Assembly: GCA_025769875.1 (NCBI GenBank)
Contig: JAGFNK010000105.1
Coordinates: 1 to 64,000 of the forward strand
Source: Russula earlei
Lineage: Eukaryota; Basidiomycota; Agaricomycetes; Russulales; Russulaceae
Direction of reading: 5' to 3'
DNA: 64,000 bases
Shown piece after piece: positions 1 to 11,075 of the stretch. The notes under the pieces were generated by a model, which saw nothing but the letters and a program-made list of their open reading frames with translations, was not told the DNA's origin and did no database searches. Positions within the stretch are counted from its first letter, which is position 1. Each line of letters starts with the position of its first letter. The translations under genes and the position numbers were made by a program.

Positions 1-544
1 CAGCTGAGTGAATGTCTTCTCTGGGGTGTGCATGGATGTGCATGTTCCAAGGACATGCAGCTGAGAGGGGTCAGGAGTTGTCCCGCTCCTGGCCTCTTCG
101 GACGTCAAGTCATCCACGGTGTGCATGGGTAGGCTCGCATCTGCATGTGCCACCTGGACCCTATCAAGAGGTGTCTGGGTTGCGCGTTCTGCGATGTTGG
201 TGAGTTGTGGCATATCTGGGTTGGTTGTCTGGTGCTTAATTCCCTTTTTTGCTAGGGATGTTTGGAATGCCTGCCTGGTGTGTTCGCCCCCCCCATCTAA
301 TTGGAGGGTCTTCAAGCATTGGCTGGTTGTGGGCTCAATGTGCGTGGTGTGCTGTTGGAGGTGCTGGGGTGCTTCTGATTTGCACTTCAGCTCTCCAGTG
401 TGTTCCCACAGTTCCGTTTTTGCCCAGTCAGAGAGCTGGGGTGTACTGGTGGGTGTGTTCCCACATGTGTCTGAGAGGACCCAGTCTAACATGGTGTCAG
501 CACACGTTTCCAGTGTCTGAGTCTTACTCCAGGTTTGTGTCCCT

Positions 545-1498
545 ATGATGGAGGGTTCTGATGCCTCAGAGGTAGGTGATGGTTTGACTGTTTCTATGCC
601 TTTGACCATTTCTTTTTGTAGCATTCACATTGCATCTGAATCTGAGTGTCCGATGTGTCAGTGCCAAGTGTTGGGAGAGGCGATAGGTGTCATCGTGCGC
701 ACAGTAAGGGCAGCTTTGATTTTGTGGCCACCTTCTGTGAGAGGTTGGTCTGGCATCGCTGTGCATGCCAACTCAAATGTTGGCATTTGGATGGCCATGG
801 TGTACAAGTTATCATGTAATGTTCCCTCACAAATCAATTTGTTTGCTTTATTGTATATCCCCACAAGTCTGCCCCTGGAAGTGCACTTCCACCCCACGTT
901 GAGCGAGGTGGGAGACCAATAAGAGGTTTCCATTGAGGTCCGGTACATGCAGGACATCGCAGAGTATTGCAGTACTCCACACGCCATGTGCGTGCATCTG
1001 GACTAGCACTTGTCTGGTTCTGATGGCAGTTATTGCATTATTGTCGCCTAAGGCAACTTGAATGGGCAATGTGAGCAGGGTGAGATGTGTGAACCAATTT
1101 GAGTGGGGAGTCATGATTCTTGAGGCTCTGGAGTCAAGGAGCCAGCCATTTCTGAGATCGGCAGCTCGGAGTTGCTCTTGGGTTGTGGACATGTGGATTG
1201 GCTCATCTCTGATTGCCTGAAGTAATGAAGTGCTGTTGTTGGATGTGGGGACGTATGCAATGGCGGCACTGGCTGGTGGCTGGTCTGCGGGCGTCAACAT
1301 TGCTGTGCTGCGCACGCTTGTGCCAGGTGTTCTTGCTGCTGCTGCTTTGTCCTGCGGTTTTCCATGAAATTTCCAGCATTCATGTGTGTTGTGCCCCCTG
1401 CATTTGCAATGAGTGCACTTTGTTGTTGTGCCTTTCTTGCTTTGCATTTCCCGGCTCTTTCTCATTTGGGTTGCCTTTGCAATGTGAATCGTAGCCAT
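545..1498 (-). pseudogene. copia zinc knuckle, protease and pre-integrase remnant
   Basis: The frame from 1498 holds a CCHC knuckle (C-x2-C-x4-H-x4-C, in the context CTHCKCRGHNTHEC). About 60-70 residues later comes a retropepsin-like motif reading LLDSRAS where active copia proteases read LLDSGAS, so a Gly to Arg change has hit the active-site loop. Beyond a frame change the GAG-pre-integrase signature is legible near 640-670 as TWH-stop-HIGHSD, in which the stop most simply derives from an Arg codon (CGA to TGA). The fragment continues into unreadable integrase sequence. It is a pseudogene of a mobile element. Confidence 0.75.
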
Positions 1499-1510
1499 GT
1501 CACTGGTCAG

Positions 1511-2177
1511 TCAGATCCAACACTCCTCATGGAGGATGCGGTCTGTGACATGCTTGGCTGTAAGCAGGCTGGGTGGCGTCAAGTGAAGAGTGGCCTTGAG
1601 TTTGGCCATGTTTTCCGGTAGCACAAGAATTAGCATCCATATGAGGACTTTCTTGTCAATGGGGTATGCGAGTTTTTCAAGGGTTTGGGCAGCAAATAGC
1701 AGTCGTATTATCTGAGGAGCCATGGGTTTGGTTTAAGAGAAAGTGACCCGGAATAGGTCCATTAATAAATGTGCAATGGGTTGCTTGCCCTTCTGTGAAA
1801 ATTGTTTTTTGAATGTGTCCCAGAGTATCTTTGGCTCCAGCAATGCCTAGGGCAGTGTTGAGAGCATGCCCTTTTAACGTGAGTAAGATTTGGGCATGAG
1901 TGTCACGATCTTTCTGCTCCCAGTTGGTGAAGCCATGTGGGTCAGTGCTGGGGTCCCATTTTGAGTATGTCCCATGTATGATTTCTATCAGGCTGTTTGT
2001 TTTAAACAGTGCCTCTATATTAGCTTTCCATTGCATGTATGTGACTGTGCCACCTTCAAAGAGTGGTCTGTCGTAACCATGTTGGCCGCCCATGTAAGTT
2101 TTTCCCACAGCTCCTATGGTGGGAGCATGGCTGCCTCTCGAGGGCACGACATTTGCAGTTGCTGTGGGGGCGCTCAT
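1511..2177 (-). pseudogene. copia gag (capsid) remnant
   Basis: The ATG at 2177 opens a 166-residue frame that resembles the UBN2-like gag of copia elements. It has an LFEGGTVTYMQWK-type start of the capsid domain, then a TNWEQKDRDTHAQILLTL stretch about 100 residues in. Homology continues in a second frame (1723 to 1511), so at least one frameshift splits it. In an intact element this would assemble virus-like particles in the cytoplasm. It is followed downstream (lower coordinates) by the zinc knuckle and protease. Confidence is high for type, but no function is expected. Confidence 0.75.
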
Positions 2178-2233
2178 GGCGTTTCATTACACGATTTGGA
2201 AGCTGGTGGGAGTTCATCATGTCAGGGACAACC

Positions 2234-2437
2234 AGGTCTCATAATCTGTTGGAGCTGTAGAATTATGGCTCAGTCTCGTGTGTAAAAGACTGTATTGTGT
2301 TAGTTAGCTAACCTGTAGAATTATGGCTATGTACAGTATTAGCTTTAAAGGGAGCTATAAAGGAATGTACTACTGACCTCAGTCTTGTGTGTAAAAGACT
2401 GAGGGAAAACGAATGATAACCAAATTCGAATTATTTA
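2234..2437 (-). repeat. copia primer-binding site and LTR remnant
   Basis: Plus-strand bases 2234-2245 read AGGTCTCATAAT, which contains the CAT anticodon context of initiator methionine tRNA. In the element's own direction this is a half-tRNA primer site, as in the copia elements at 18117 and 41349. A TGTTGG at 2247 is the expected LTR edge. The short motif CAGTCTYGTGTGTAAAAGACTG occurs twice (about 2271 and 2382). The outer end of the LTR was not found; the MITE starts at 2438. Confidence 0.5.
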
Positions 2438-2991
2438 GGCCCCTTTTACCAACTGAGAATTCTTGAATCTTGAACTTGAACTTGGATTTCGGGATTTTCC
2501 AGGAGTGACAGGAGTGACAGGAGTGATGTAAGTGATATGATGTATATAATAAATTAATATGCATTTTTTTCTGTTGTCATTTGCATATTCACATATTTGG
2601 GGTTACACATGATGTGTCAGCATCAAACTCAGAGTCAAGCAGTCTAACTTGAGCTCAACATCTGGGTGCTTGCAGCCCCATTTTCACCAGAGCTGCACAT
2701 ACAAAATTTGCACAAAGATGTGCACCCACACATTGGTGACACATATTCTGCCTTAATGACATGCTTGCAATACCCCACTTGGAAGGAGTGGAAGGAAGGG
2801 TTAGAAAAAATATTTTACATATCACATGTAAACCCAGCAAATCACACCGGAAAATAACTCATATTTGAAATGGACTCATATTAGTTTATTATGTCACTTA
2901 CATCACACCTGTCATTCCTGTCACTCCCGGAAAATCCCGAAATCCAAGTTCAAGTTCAAGATTCAAGAATTCTCAGTTGGTAAAAGGGGCC
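2438..2991. mobile_element. Tourist/PIF-Harbinger-like MITE, 554 bp
   Basis: A non-autonomous DNA element. Its ends are inverted copies of each other over a little more than 100 bp (2438-about 2545 and about 2885-2991), beginning GGCCCCTTTTACCAACTGAG, with only a handful of mismatches. It is flanked by the 3-bp direct repeat TTA at 2435-2437 and 2992-2994. GG-CC-type ends plus a TTA/TAA target duplication are the hallmark of PIF/Harbinger elements and their Tourist MITEs (established knowledge). The interior has no convincing reading frame. It would be mobilised by a transposase elsewhere. Confidence 0.85.
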
Positions 2992-2994
2992 TTA

Positions 2995-3984
2995 CACGTA
3001 TGGTCCGGATTGTCCGTTCGCGCGGCACTTAGCGGCTGCCATCCAACATGCTGGGCATGGGAAAGGTAATGTGTATCCCCGAGCGAGTCAGGGGCGCACA
3101 CGTTAGCTTCTTTACCACGGCGCCAATGGTCGGGCCTCTATGGCCTCCACACTCTTTTTCTTTTTACAAAGTCAGACATGAAGACCCTTGTGATGCTTAC
3201 TTACCCTCTTGTATTATGTCACTTTGTAAACTGACTTCCTTCGCCGCTACCGCCGCTCCGTCATGTAGCCTCCTTCATGCAATTCTCTGGGTCCACACAT
3301 CAGCTTGGACTCGCAAATCAGACGGTCCCACACGCAATCGCAATCGACGAAAACCAAGAACTCGAGTTTTCGTTCCATAATAATTCTACTCTCCCGTCCC
3401 CGATAAAAACGCATACGCATGACTCAATCGGACGCAAACACACCAAAACCTGAGCCGACAGGCAATGCATTCTACTTCCGTTCTAACTCAAAAACTCCTA
3501 AAAAATGCCTACTCCTATTTCTTCTCCTAAACAGTTACAAAAATAGCGTACTTCTAAACGCATAAAAGGCTTACTAACCTTTCATTCACCTTCCACTCCA
3601 ACGGCCTACCGGGCCCGCCTTCCCGACGCGTGCCTCCCAGTATTGCATCTTTACTGCGATAATAACAACTTCATCATGTATCCCCCCAGTGTGTCCCTTC
3701 GGGTTTTCCTTTGTCTATTCTCTACACTGACCTTTCAAAGCCTTTCCATTCACAGAGGCTGAACTGAACAAAGCAGGCCTCCTTGGTGAAGGCGAGTCCC
3801 TTCATGTATTCATGCAATGGCATATCCTCTGGTGTTGTTGGCACTAGCTAGTCATCCTGAGAGGGGGACTCGTTTGTCCTTTTCGCTCGTCCTTTTTACC
3901 ATCAATTCACTGCATAGTCCATGTCATACTTACTATCTCCCCTATAGGAGTCTCTCCACTTGCCGTGCAGGTGGTTCAGAGACA
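2995..3984. other. intergenic, probable promoter of the peptidase-like gene
   Basis: No gene recognised. The stretch is pyrimidine-rich towards 3700-3980, as is usual for fungal promoters and 5' leaders. Short open frames here have no family resemblance. Confidence 0.4.
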
Positions 3985-5855
3985 ATGAAAGAACATCCAG
4001 AGTTGCTCAGTGAGTTATTTTACTATTTTCTGCATCTATACCATACTCACCACCTTCTGTCCAGAGCTCTCCCTGTTTGCCCTTGAATGCATCAACCTCC
4101 AGGGCCAGCAATACAAGGGCCCCCGCTTGCCCCGCTTGCCCAGCTCCCCAACCTCTGTTTCTGAGCATGGTCCCGATGCCTTCGAAAGGGCATCCTATTA
4201 TAACGGCATAACTGGGGACGATGACCACCCGGAACTAGTGTACCGTTCCGACTCCCTCATACACCATTCCCCAAGCCTGTTGGCAGATTTGCCAATTTGC
4301 GCGTCAAGTCACTCCGCGGAGTCTTTGGCACCCAGCTTAACAAGGTCTGGGATATTGTTGGTCCCCAGATTTGCGACATCATCAAAGCGCAGAAGATTCA
4401 GTGGTCGTCCGTTGACCCGGCCCGCTTCTTCACACACGGTCCGACAGGAGAGGAGGAAAAGGGGCGTCTCGGTCCGGTTGTTATATGGATTGGCGTCCTA
4501 CCCGGTTCGACCTCCCCCGACACCGCCCACAATGTCTCTCAGCAGATTCTTGCTCTTCTGCGGAAGCACCAAGTTGAGGGTGTTGTAGTAGAATGGAGAG
4601 AGGCCGTTGTGCAGAGGCTGGCAGGCCCCCCACTCATGCGACATGCTGACAGCACTGATGCCACCCACGATTCCTCACTCCTCTTCTCGCTGTTTCTCTT
4701 ACCACTGAAGATATGGAGGAGGACGATTCCCAAGGCGCGCTTACCCTTTGGTTTCACGAAAACAAAGGCGACGACGGTAACCCCAGCGACAAGGTTTACG
4801 GGGTCAGGAATTGTCACGTCCTACGCAAGAACACCACCGTCGATTACGTGCACAAGGACGGAGCAGCCAAGGACCACGTACGCGTGTGTGGTATGCGTCG
4901 ATTCCAGCGCGGCCTCGACGAGATCACGAAGGCTGTTGCCGATCACGTATTCTACGCTGACCTCTATGCCCGAGAAATCGTCGAACGACAAGCGAATGGG
5001 GACCAGGGGCCGGAGAGCGCTCAAAAGATGGGGCGGATTCGACGCCAGTTGGACGACGAGAACGAAGCCATCGCCGATCTCGAGAGATTTCACGGCGAGG
5101 TAACGAAGTGCTGGTCGAATACCAAGCTCCACCGTAACATCGGCCACGTTGAATATGCCCCAGCCATTAAGGTCGACCAAGGCCGCACACGGTATACCGC
5201 GGACTGGGCTGTGTTCTTGGCTGCGGAGGCCAAGGTCAAGGATGGGTTTGAAGGAAACGTCGTTGATCTCAGTGCGTTTCGATTTATCTTTCTCGCCTTT
5301 GCCTCGCCTGACGAGATCAACCCTTATTCAGGATCTAAGTATTCTCCTCCACAGCTCAGGGATATGCTTTATCCGCCGGGTGGTGGACCGAACACGTTCA
5401 GGTATCCCGAACAGAGAAAGCTCAAGATATCCGGCTGCGCTACGAAGGAGGACCTTGCCGTCCCTGCAGAGTTCGACAATGAAGGCCAGCGATGCCTCTT
5501 GGTCGGCAAAGACGGAAACACCAGCGACCTCACCGTCGGACGCTACGCCGGCCTAGAGTCTTTCACTCGCAACGCGGTTGGCGTCGAGTCCATGGAGCTC
5601 GCCATCTACAACTCTGACAACAAGTCCGTCAAAGTCTTCTCTGCTAAAGGAGACTCGGGCTTCCTCGTCTGGCACATGAAGGACGGCAAAGCTCGCATCG
5701 TCGGCCAACTTCACTCTGGCCACAACAAAGGCGGCTCGACAAGCGATCACGTTACATACTGTACTCTTGGATGGTGGCTCCTGGCTGAGATCAAGAAGAA
5801 GTATAAGAACGCCGTCTTTTACCCCGACACTTGGCCGGTTCGAGGGCAACTTTAG
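3985..5855 (+). pseudogene. GDSG serine peptidase-like protein, frameshifted
   Basis: Member of a multi-copy Agaricomycete family with a trypsin-like fold. The ATG at 3985 begins a start typical of the family (MKEHPELL). A 55-bp intron (4010-4064, GTGAGT...CCAG) joins it to the exon encoding GPRLPRLPSS and, later, DHPELVYRSD. The frame then changes between about 4235 and 4265, continues through the SLRGVFGTQLNKVWD and VVIWIGVLPG blocks to about 4665, and changes again by 1-2 nt before a long clean frame (4671-5855). That frame holds FHENK, a CHVLRK motif with the likely catalytic His, a coiled-coil-like Glu-rich segment, the DLTVGRYAGLES block and AKGDSGFLVWH with the nucleophile Ser. The stop is TAG at 5853. 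Two frame breaks argue for a pseudogene; an assembly error is possible but both intact neighbours argue against it. The substrate is unknown. Confidence 0.75.
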
Positions 5856-6429
5856 CGGCTGTACAGGTTCGTTTCTTTCTTCTGCCTCATGCTTTCGTGC
5901 ACATAGTTGACGAACGTCGAAGCCTGTGCGTTGGCGAGCAGTTCCACGTCGTCTTCAGATAATTCCAGTATAATACTTCACTATTCTATATTATCTCTTG
6001 GAAGCCTTAGCCCCGATAATCAATTGCATGGCTATTAATAAATTACTATTATCACTCGGTATTTGGAGGCGTTTCGTTCACAACTGGGACTGGCCGGACG
6101 AGGGCCTTTGCGCACGTGACAAACCTGTGTCCTGGGTAACGAATTGCTCGCCACGGGCATTGCCAACGGACAAGACATATTCAAGCTATAATCATGTTAA
6201 AGAAGCACCCGGAATGCGTGGCCCTTCTTCAAACGACCGGTCTTCGCATCTGGTAGTGATCCTCATTGCCAATTCTCCAAGCGCTCGCGTTCCTCTGCAA
6301 GAAGAGACACCACCCCCGAGAACCGAGGCGTGATGACGCAACGGTACGGAACCGGGTGGCTGCATGGCCAGAATGTCAAACTGGGCTGACACCCGCTGTG
6401 ATAAAAAGCAGGCTACGCACGCGTGGAGG
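5856..6429. other. convergent intergenic region
   Basis: Lies between the ends of the peptidase-like gene (+) and the P450 pseudogene (-), so it should hold both 3' untranslated regions. Nothing else was recognised. Confidence 0.4.
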
Positions 6430-8244
6430 CCCGGGCCCGCGAGTGTGTCCGTGTCCAGTGGGACCTCCATCCCATTTTCGTCCCGCTCACGCCTCCAGTT
6501 TCGCCGCCCACAATATCCGAGCGGTGTTGATGAAGAGCGAATCGAGAGCCAGGTCCCTGCCCACGCAGATACGTCGCCCAAACCCAAACGTGACGTACCC
6601 TGCCTGGGTTGCTTTCAGGTGACCGGACGATCGTTCCTCATCCTCGTCGTCTGATAAATGTCTCTCAGGCCGGAACTCATCCGCGTCTTCTCCGAATGCC
6701 GCCCGGTCATGATTACAGTTCCAAATATTGGGCGTGCATAGTTGCACCTTTCGGGATGAACATGCCCTCGTACCAGTCGTCGTCCGGTTGCGGCGTGTGA
6801 GACCCCAAGCGGCAAGACAGGACGCCAACGAAGGACTTCTTTGACGACCGCACCCAAATATGGAAGATGAGGAGCGTCTGCGAAGGTCGGGAGACGATCG
6901 CGGCCGACTACGGCATCCAGTTCTGCTTGCACTTGCGCTGCACTTCGGGGAAAGCAATCATAGCAAGAGCCCACCAAGAAAGTGTGGTGGCTATCGTTTC
7001 GGCGGCTGCGGCGCTGAAATGCATCGTATATTCACGTGCCAGCTGAAACTAACCATGGACACTTACTAAAACGATCCGACGAGGAACGACATCTCAGGTT
7101 CACTGATACGATTTCGTTCGGAGTTCTGTATCAGAGACGCGCTGAGACTTGGTCGGTTCCCACCATCGGCCTACGCCGTCTGTCACTTAAGTGAGACAGT
7201 CGAGATAAGTACATACCATGTCAACCCGGACACGATTGAGAAGGCCTGCGAACATGGCATAGTCTTCATTGAATTGTCGTATGCCTTCTCGCTTCCATTT
7301 CGCAAACCTAATTTGGCCGTGCATCAGAATACACGAGACAATCAAAGAAAGGCCAAAGACCTCTTGGGTATGTGTATCATCCAGGGGAATACATCTACGA
7401 GATTGGACCGTGGCACCGCGGCACGGCTGATGCGGTCATTGTATTCCTTAATGCGTGTGATAGTCTGATCCTCCTCCGACACGATCGTAGGGTGGTCGAA
7501 AAGAATGGACATGATTGTAGAGGTCATAACACGTTGAAATTGCTTATCTGGATACAACGAGCCAGATGTCGCGAGCATGGACGAAACCAAAATGGTGGCC
7601 TCCTTCTTCTGGATGGGATGATAGCTTTGCAGCGCCATCTTCGTGAAGGCCTCATGCGCACCACGACGGATGCGACGCCAACTACAGAATTCAAAAAACG
7701 GAATGCATTTTATTATCGCCTGATCTTATTACCCGGAACAACAGTCGTACTCACCGCTCCCCGTAATTCATCAATACAAATAGCAGACCGTTGCTTAGAA
7801 TGTCCTGCACCATAACGAGTCGGGGTCGATCAGAATAGTTGCTTGCACGTCGGTCGAGGAGTTCGTAAGCCGATTTGAGGCTGTTTAACAATATTGTGGG
7901 CTGTCCGGCCGCGTCAAGATACACTATCTCTCCTGCAATTTCCGCGGTCCTACATCAACTTGCGCATCCCTTGGGTGGACGATCAGTCGCTCACCGAAGC
8001 GTTCTTTACAATCCTTCGAAGTCAGCCAAAGTTTATTCATCAGCCGAAGGTCGTTCCCAATGATCGGTAAACGTCGAGGGCCTGGAGGCACCTTTCTCCA
8101 GGGGCTTCTGGTGAAGCGGACGGCAATGATGATGACTAGACCGAATAAGGCGCCTGCGATCAAAGGTCTGGCTTCCCAGATTTCTTGAACGGTCGGTGCC
8201 CTCAACGATCGCGAGACTATCCATTTGGGAGTTACCTCATTCAT
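6430..8244 (-). pseudogene. cytochrome P450 pseudogene (O-methylsterigmatocystin oxidoreductase-like)
   Basis: Membrane-anchored monooxygenase family. The ATG at 8244 (the codon before it is GTG) opens exon 1 (8244-7995) with an N-terminal hydrophobic helix and the proline hinge PPGPRRLPIIGN. Clean introns follow: 7994-7933, 7754-7682, 7360-7308 (weak GTCTTT donor), 7216-7171 and 7066-7014. They keep phase and join the C-helix WRRIRR, an I-helix AAAAET, KEVLRWRP (ExxR), FRPERHLS and the haem loop FGFGRRICVG with its cysteine ligand. Four frame breaks spoil the last exon: about 6935, 6790, 6730 and 6500. The C-terminal block RDENGMEVPLDTD is therefore in another frame. The gene was recently functional, as all motifs remain, but cannot make a full enzyme now. 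Confidence 0.85.
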
Positions 8245-10350
8245 CACGGAAGTCCTTCCTTAGGTGAGCACCAAAAATGCATAGGCAGAGACGCCGAAAA
8301 ACTGATATGTGTGGTTCACCGAGGGTGGCGAGGATGTGGTGTAGACTGAAGGAACATTAGAGCGGGCCAACAGCGAAAACGTGGAGGATGAGGCATCATA
8401 CCCGACCTGAAGCCCCTTGTCGCAGTTGCTGGCGGTGTTTGTCAGAGCGCAGCGGCGCGAGAGAAGGACGGTCGCTTTTTATAAACTTGGCCATACCCCG
8501 GATGTGCTGGTGACGTGTCCACTTGCTCCAGGCAAGACTGGCAAGTACCGGTGGAACGACAGATTGCCCAGTTCAGTCACAGCGTGTTCGTGCGAGCGAC
8601 GAGAAATTGGCGGTCGGATCCGAGAGTTCTGAGCTCGAATTACCGCGCTCCTTAGACCCCGCGCCCACGACTGGTGACAACTGGAAGACAAACGGAACCG
8701 TCGCAGCAGAACGGAGGCGCCCGTGCCCGCACACCGCACAGCGTTATTAGTTCAGGTAATAGCCCCCTCGGCGCCCGCCTCCTTCCTACATCTGAGACGT
8801 CCTGCTGTACAGTCGTGCGTGCTGTGGGGTCACGACGCAATCGAAACGGGAACACGGCGGCTGATTTTGTCGTGCGTGCGCCCTTCCCAAGGCATTGCCT
8901 TGGACCTCTGTACCCAGACCGAGACAGTAGTAGCGGATTATCGCCCCACACGCTCTCTCAATATATATCATTTCCCTCAGCGTCCGCGTCCCGCACACGA
9001 GACACCGAGGTGTGTTGTTTTTCCATATCTCGATTCTATACCATTCAGGCGTCCTCGTGTGGAGGTCCGGCAGGTCAAAGTGCGCACGCGACCGAATATC
9101 TCAATCCTCGCCCCTTAAGGTTTGCAACATGATAGGGGAGTGTGCAAGGCGCTGAGGCGCTGTTGGCGTATGGGTGTCGAGCCAGTCTGCCGTAACCATG
9201 CATCCATGACAACATTCCTGGCACCCATCTCTTGCCTCACCGGGTGTGATGACCTGAGTCTTTAGTCGAGTGATCCGTTGGTTCCCAACAACTTCAATGC
9301 AAGTATTTGACACTGGTATGCCTGGCTTTTTTGTCTGCGTTGTTCTCCAGAACAAATTCTCACGCGGCCTTTTCCTTTTTTCCATCAAACATATACCCAC
9401 ACACTGTTGCGTTGTGGACGTCTCTTTCCTCCAGTCTCTGGTACGCGGTCCATCACAACACGGCTTGAGGTATATTTCCTGGTAGCACGCGGACGTTGGT
9501 TGAGGAGATGTGACGCCGCCACAGGCTGCTGTCCTCGGCTCGGGCACCAGTCGACTGTCACGGATCTTCCAACTCGAACTGGACTCTGGCCTTGTCTCCC
9601 AGACTATAGTGGCCTTCACTCATCAGGTCTGCTGACGCTTAACTTTTTAAAGTGACTCGATTTCGAAATCTCGTCCGTGTGGGCACTCGATTACGAATGC
9701 CAGCAATGGATCTGGCACAAGGATGGCATGGGGGTTGGAGTTGGAGATCGTGACAGACCTAGGTACGCATCTCTTTTGGACGTCCATACATCACCCGAGT
9801 CATCTGCGATGCATATGGACATGGCACTTGCAGTTCTTGTGGTTTCTTGGGCACCCATGACGATGATAGGGATCGGGAAGTGAGTGCAGAGTCTACAAAG
9901 TCACAGGTGCTGGTCAGAGACCTCGTTCAAGCCGAGGCATCGTTTATATTCAGGCAGAGGGTCAATACAGTGGTTTCAACGTGCGCACGGCGGGTACAAA
10001 CACGGAACACTAATCAGCTTATGCGTTCAGAACGTGAAAGTGGGACATCGCAAGAGTGTCCTGAATCATGTTGCATTGGTTTGGCACCCAGGTCAGATGA
10101 CAGTCTCAATGGAGACCCTCCTACATCAAGAAAAGTGTTTGACTCGTACCGGAAGTGGCCAGTAGAGTAGCTGTGATACATGGTGTTATGACCAATCCAA
10201 AACAGTGCCGTGCTGCTGCCCGCGGCCCCAATTTCGCCTCCATGAGTACCAGACCAAGAAAGAGATAGTCGTAAATATACGTGGCGATATGCATAGGATG
10301 GATGCTCAGATAATCACTACGGTCACATGAAACACGGTGAGGGAAACGCT
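8245..10350. other. no supported gene
   Basis: About 2.1 kb upstream of the P450 pseudogene. The first few hundred bases should hold its promoter. A 172-codon open frame on the minus strand (9101-9619) and shorter ones around 9680-10165 (+) were read but show no domain, no convincing intron pattern and no known family. Confidence 0.4.
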
Positions 10351-10733
10351 ACGGCGCAGAGCCCGCGCCAGGGAGGACGGGCGAAATTGGTCGATTGGAC
10401 GACTCGGAGCTCGTGTAAGGGTTCGATGGGACGCGGAACGAGCTGATGTCTCGCGGCATTGCAGGGCGCGGGGCGATCAGCTGGGGTTCCCGGAACCCTG
10501 GGGGCCTGAAGAGCGGGAGGGTCGGCTGGCTACTTCGCGGCGCGGCGTTGACGAGCGACGAGGCTGGTGGCCCGTCTGAGGTGCCGCAAGGCGGGCAAGA
10601 GCGTCGTGAAGAAGTAGCGAAGCATGTTTTCGACGAGTATCGACGCTTTTTGGCGAGCGAGAAGAACGCGAAAGCGGTGCAAACCGTGTCGGGGTGTGCG
10701 CCAGGCAGCCAATGACATGATGGTGGTACCCAC

Positions 10734-11075
10734 CTGAGGGAAGATGCTGAAAGGCAGACTCGAGTTGCGCTGGTTCCATTTTGGTCCTCCGCCGGCGAGT
10801 CGTCGTCGTCGTCAACTGAGGGTCGTGCCAGATGAGAAGGATAGTGCCGACGATGACGGCGACGGTGACTGTTGGGAAAGAAAAGGAAGATAAGGGGTTT
10901 GAGGGCGGGGTTTGGATTGACGTATTGATTACATTACAGCACCTAGGACGACCATGAGGTAGAGGGGCAGTTGCCACGCGAGCTGCTTCGTGAATTCTGT
11001 TCCCACACCCACAGTTGACTGCGCAGTATCGGACGATGTTGACGACGATGCCAACGGTAATGTTGGAGGAGACAT
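10734..11075 (-). CDS. small single-pass membrane protein (tentative, 3' end unresolved)
   Basis: Not a named family. The ATG at 11075 is preceded about 20 bp upstream by a TATA-like CATATATACC. Exon 1 (11075-10943) encodes a Ser/Thr-rich N terminus ending LPLYLMVVL. A 74-bp intron (10942-10869, GTGCTG...ACAG) joins it in phase to VTVAVIVGTILLIW, so that splicing builds one hydrophobic segment of about 23 residues. This is followed by a Thr/Arg-rich cytoplasmic-looking tail. A donor GTGGGT at 10733 suggests a further intron, but the last exon (somewhere down to about 10350) could be read in any of the three frames. The splice-built membrane helix is the main support. It could be a chance frame. 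Confidence 0.35.

Larger units (their letters stand above)
1..2246 (-). mobile_element. Ty1/copia retrotransposon remnant (gag and start of pol)
   Basis: Minus-strand copia-type element, cut off by the window edge on its 3' side. In coding order it shows a gag-like capsid region (2177 to about 1511), a CCHC zinc knuckle, a degenerate protease motif, a GAG-pre-integrase motif near 660 and uninformative integrase-side sequence down to position 1. Several frame changes and stops are present, so it is inactive. The primer-binding site and LTR remnant lie just to its right. The assignment rests on the order of domains typical of copia; the family is not named. Confidence 0.8.

Noticed and set aside
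9101..9619. 172-codon minus-strand open frame
   Set aside because: No domain, no intron pattern, no conserved motif; overlapping frames on the other strand are equally open.
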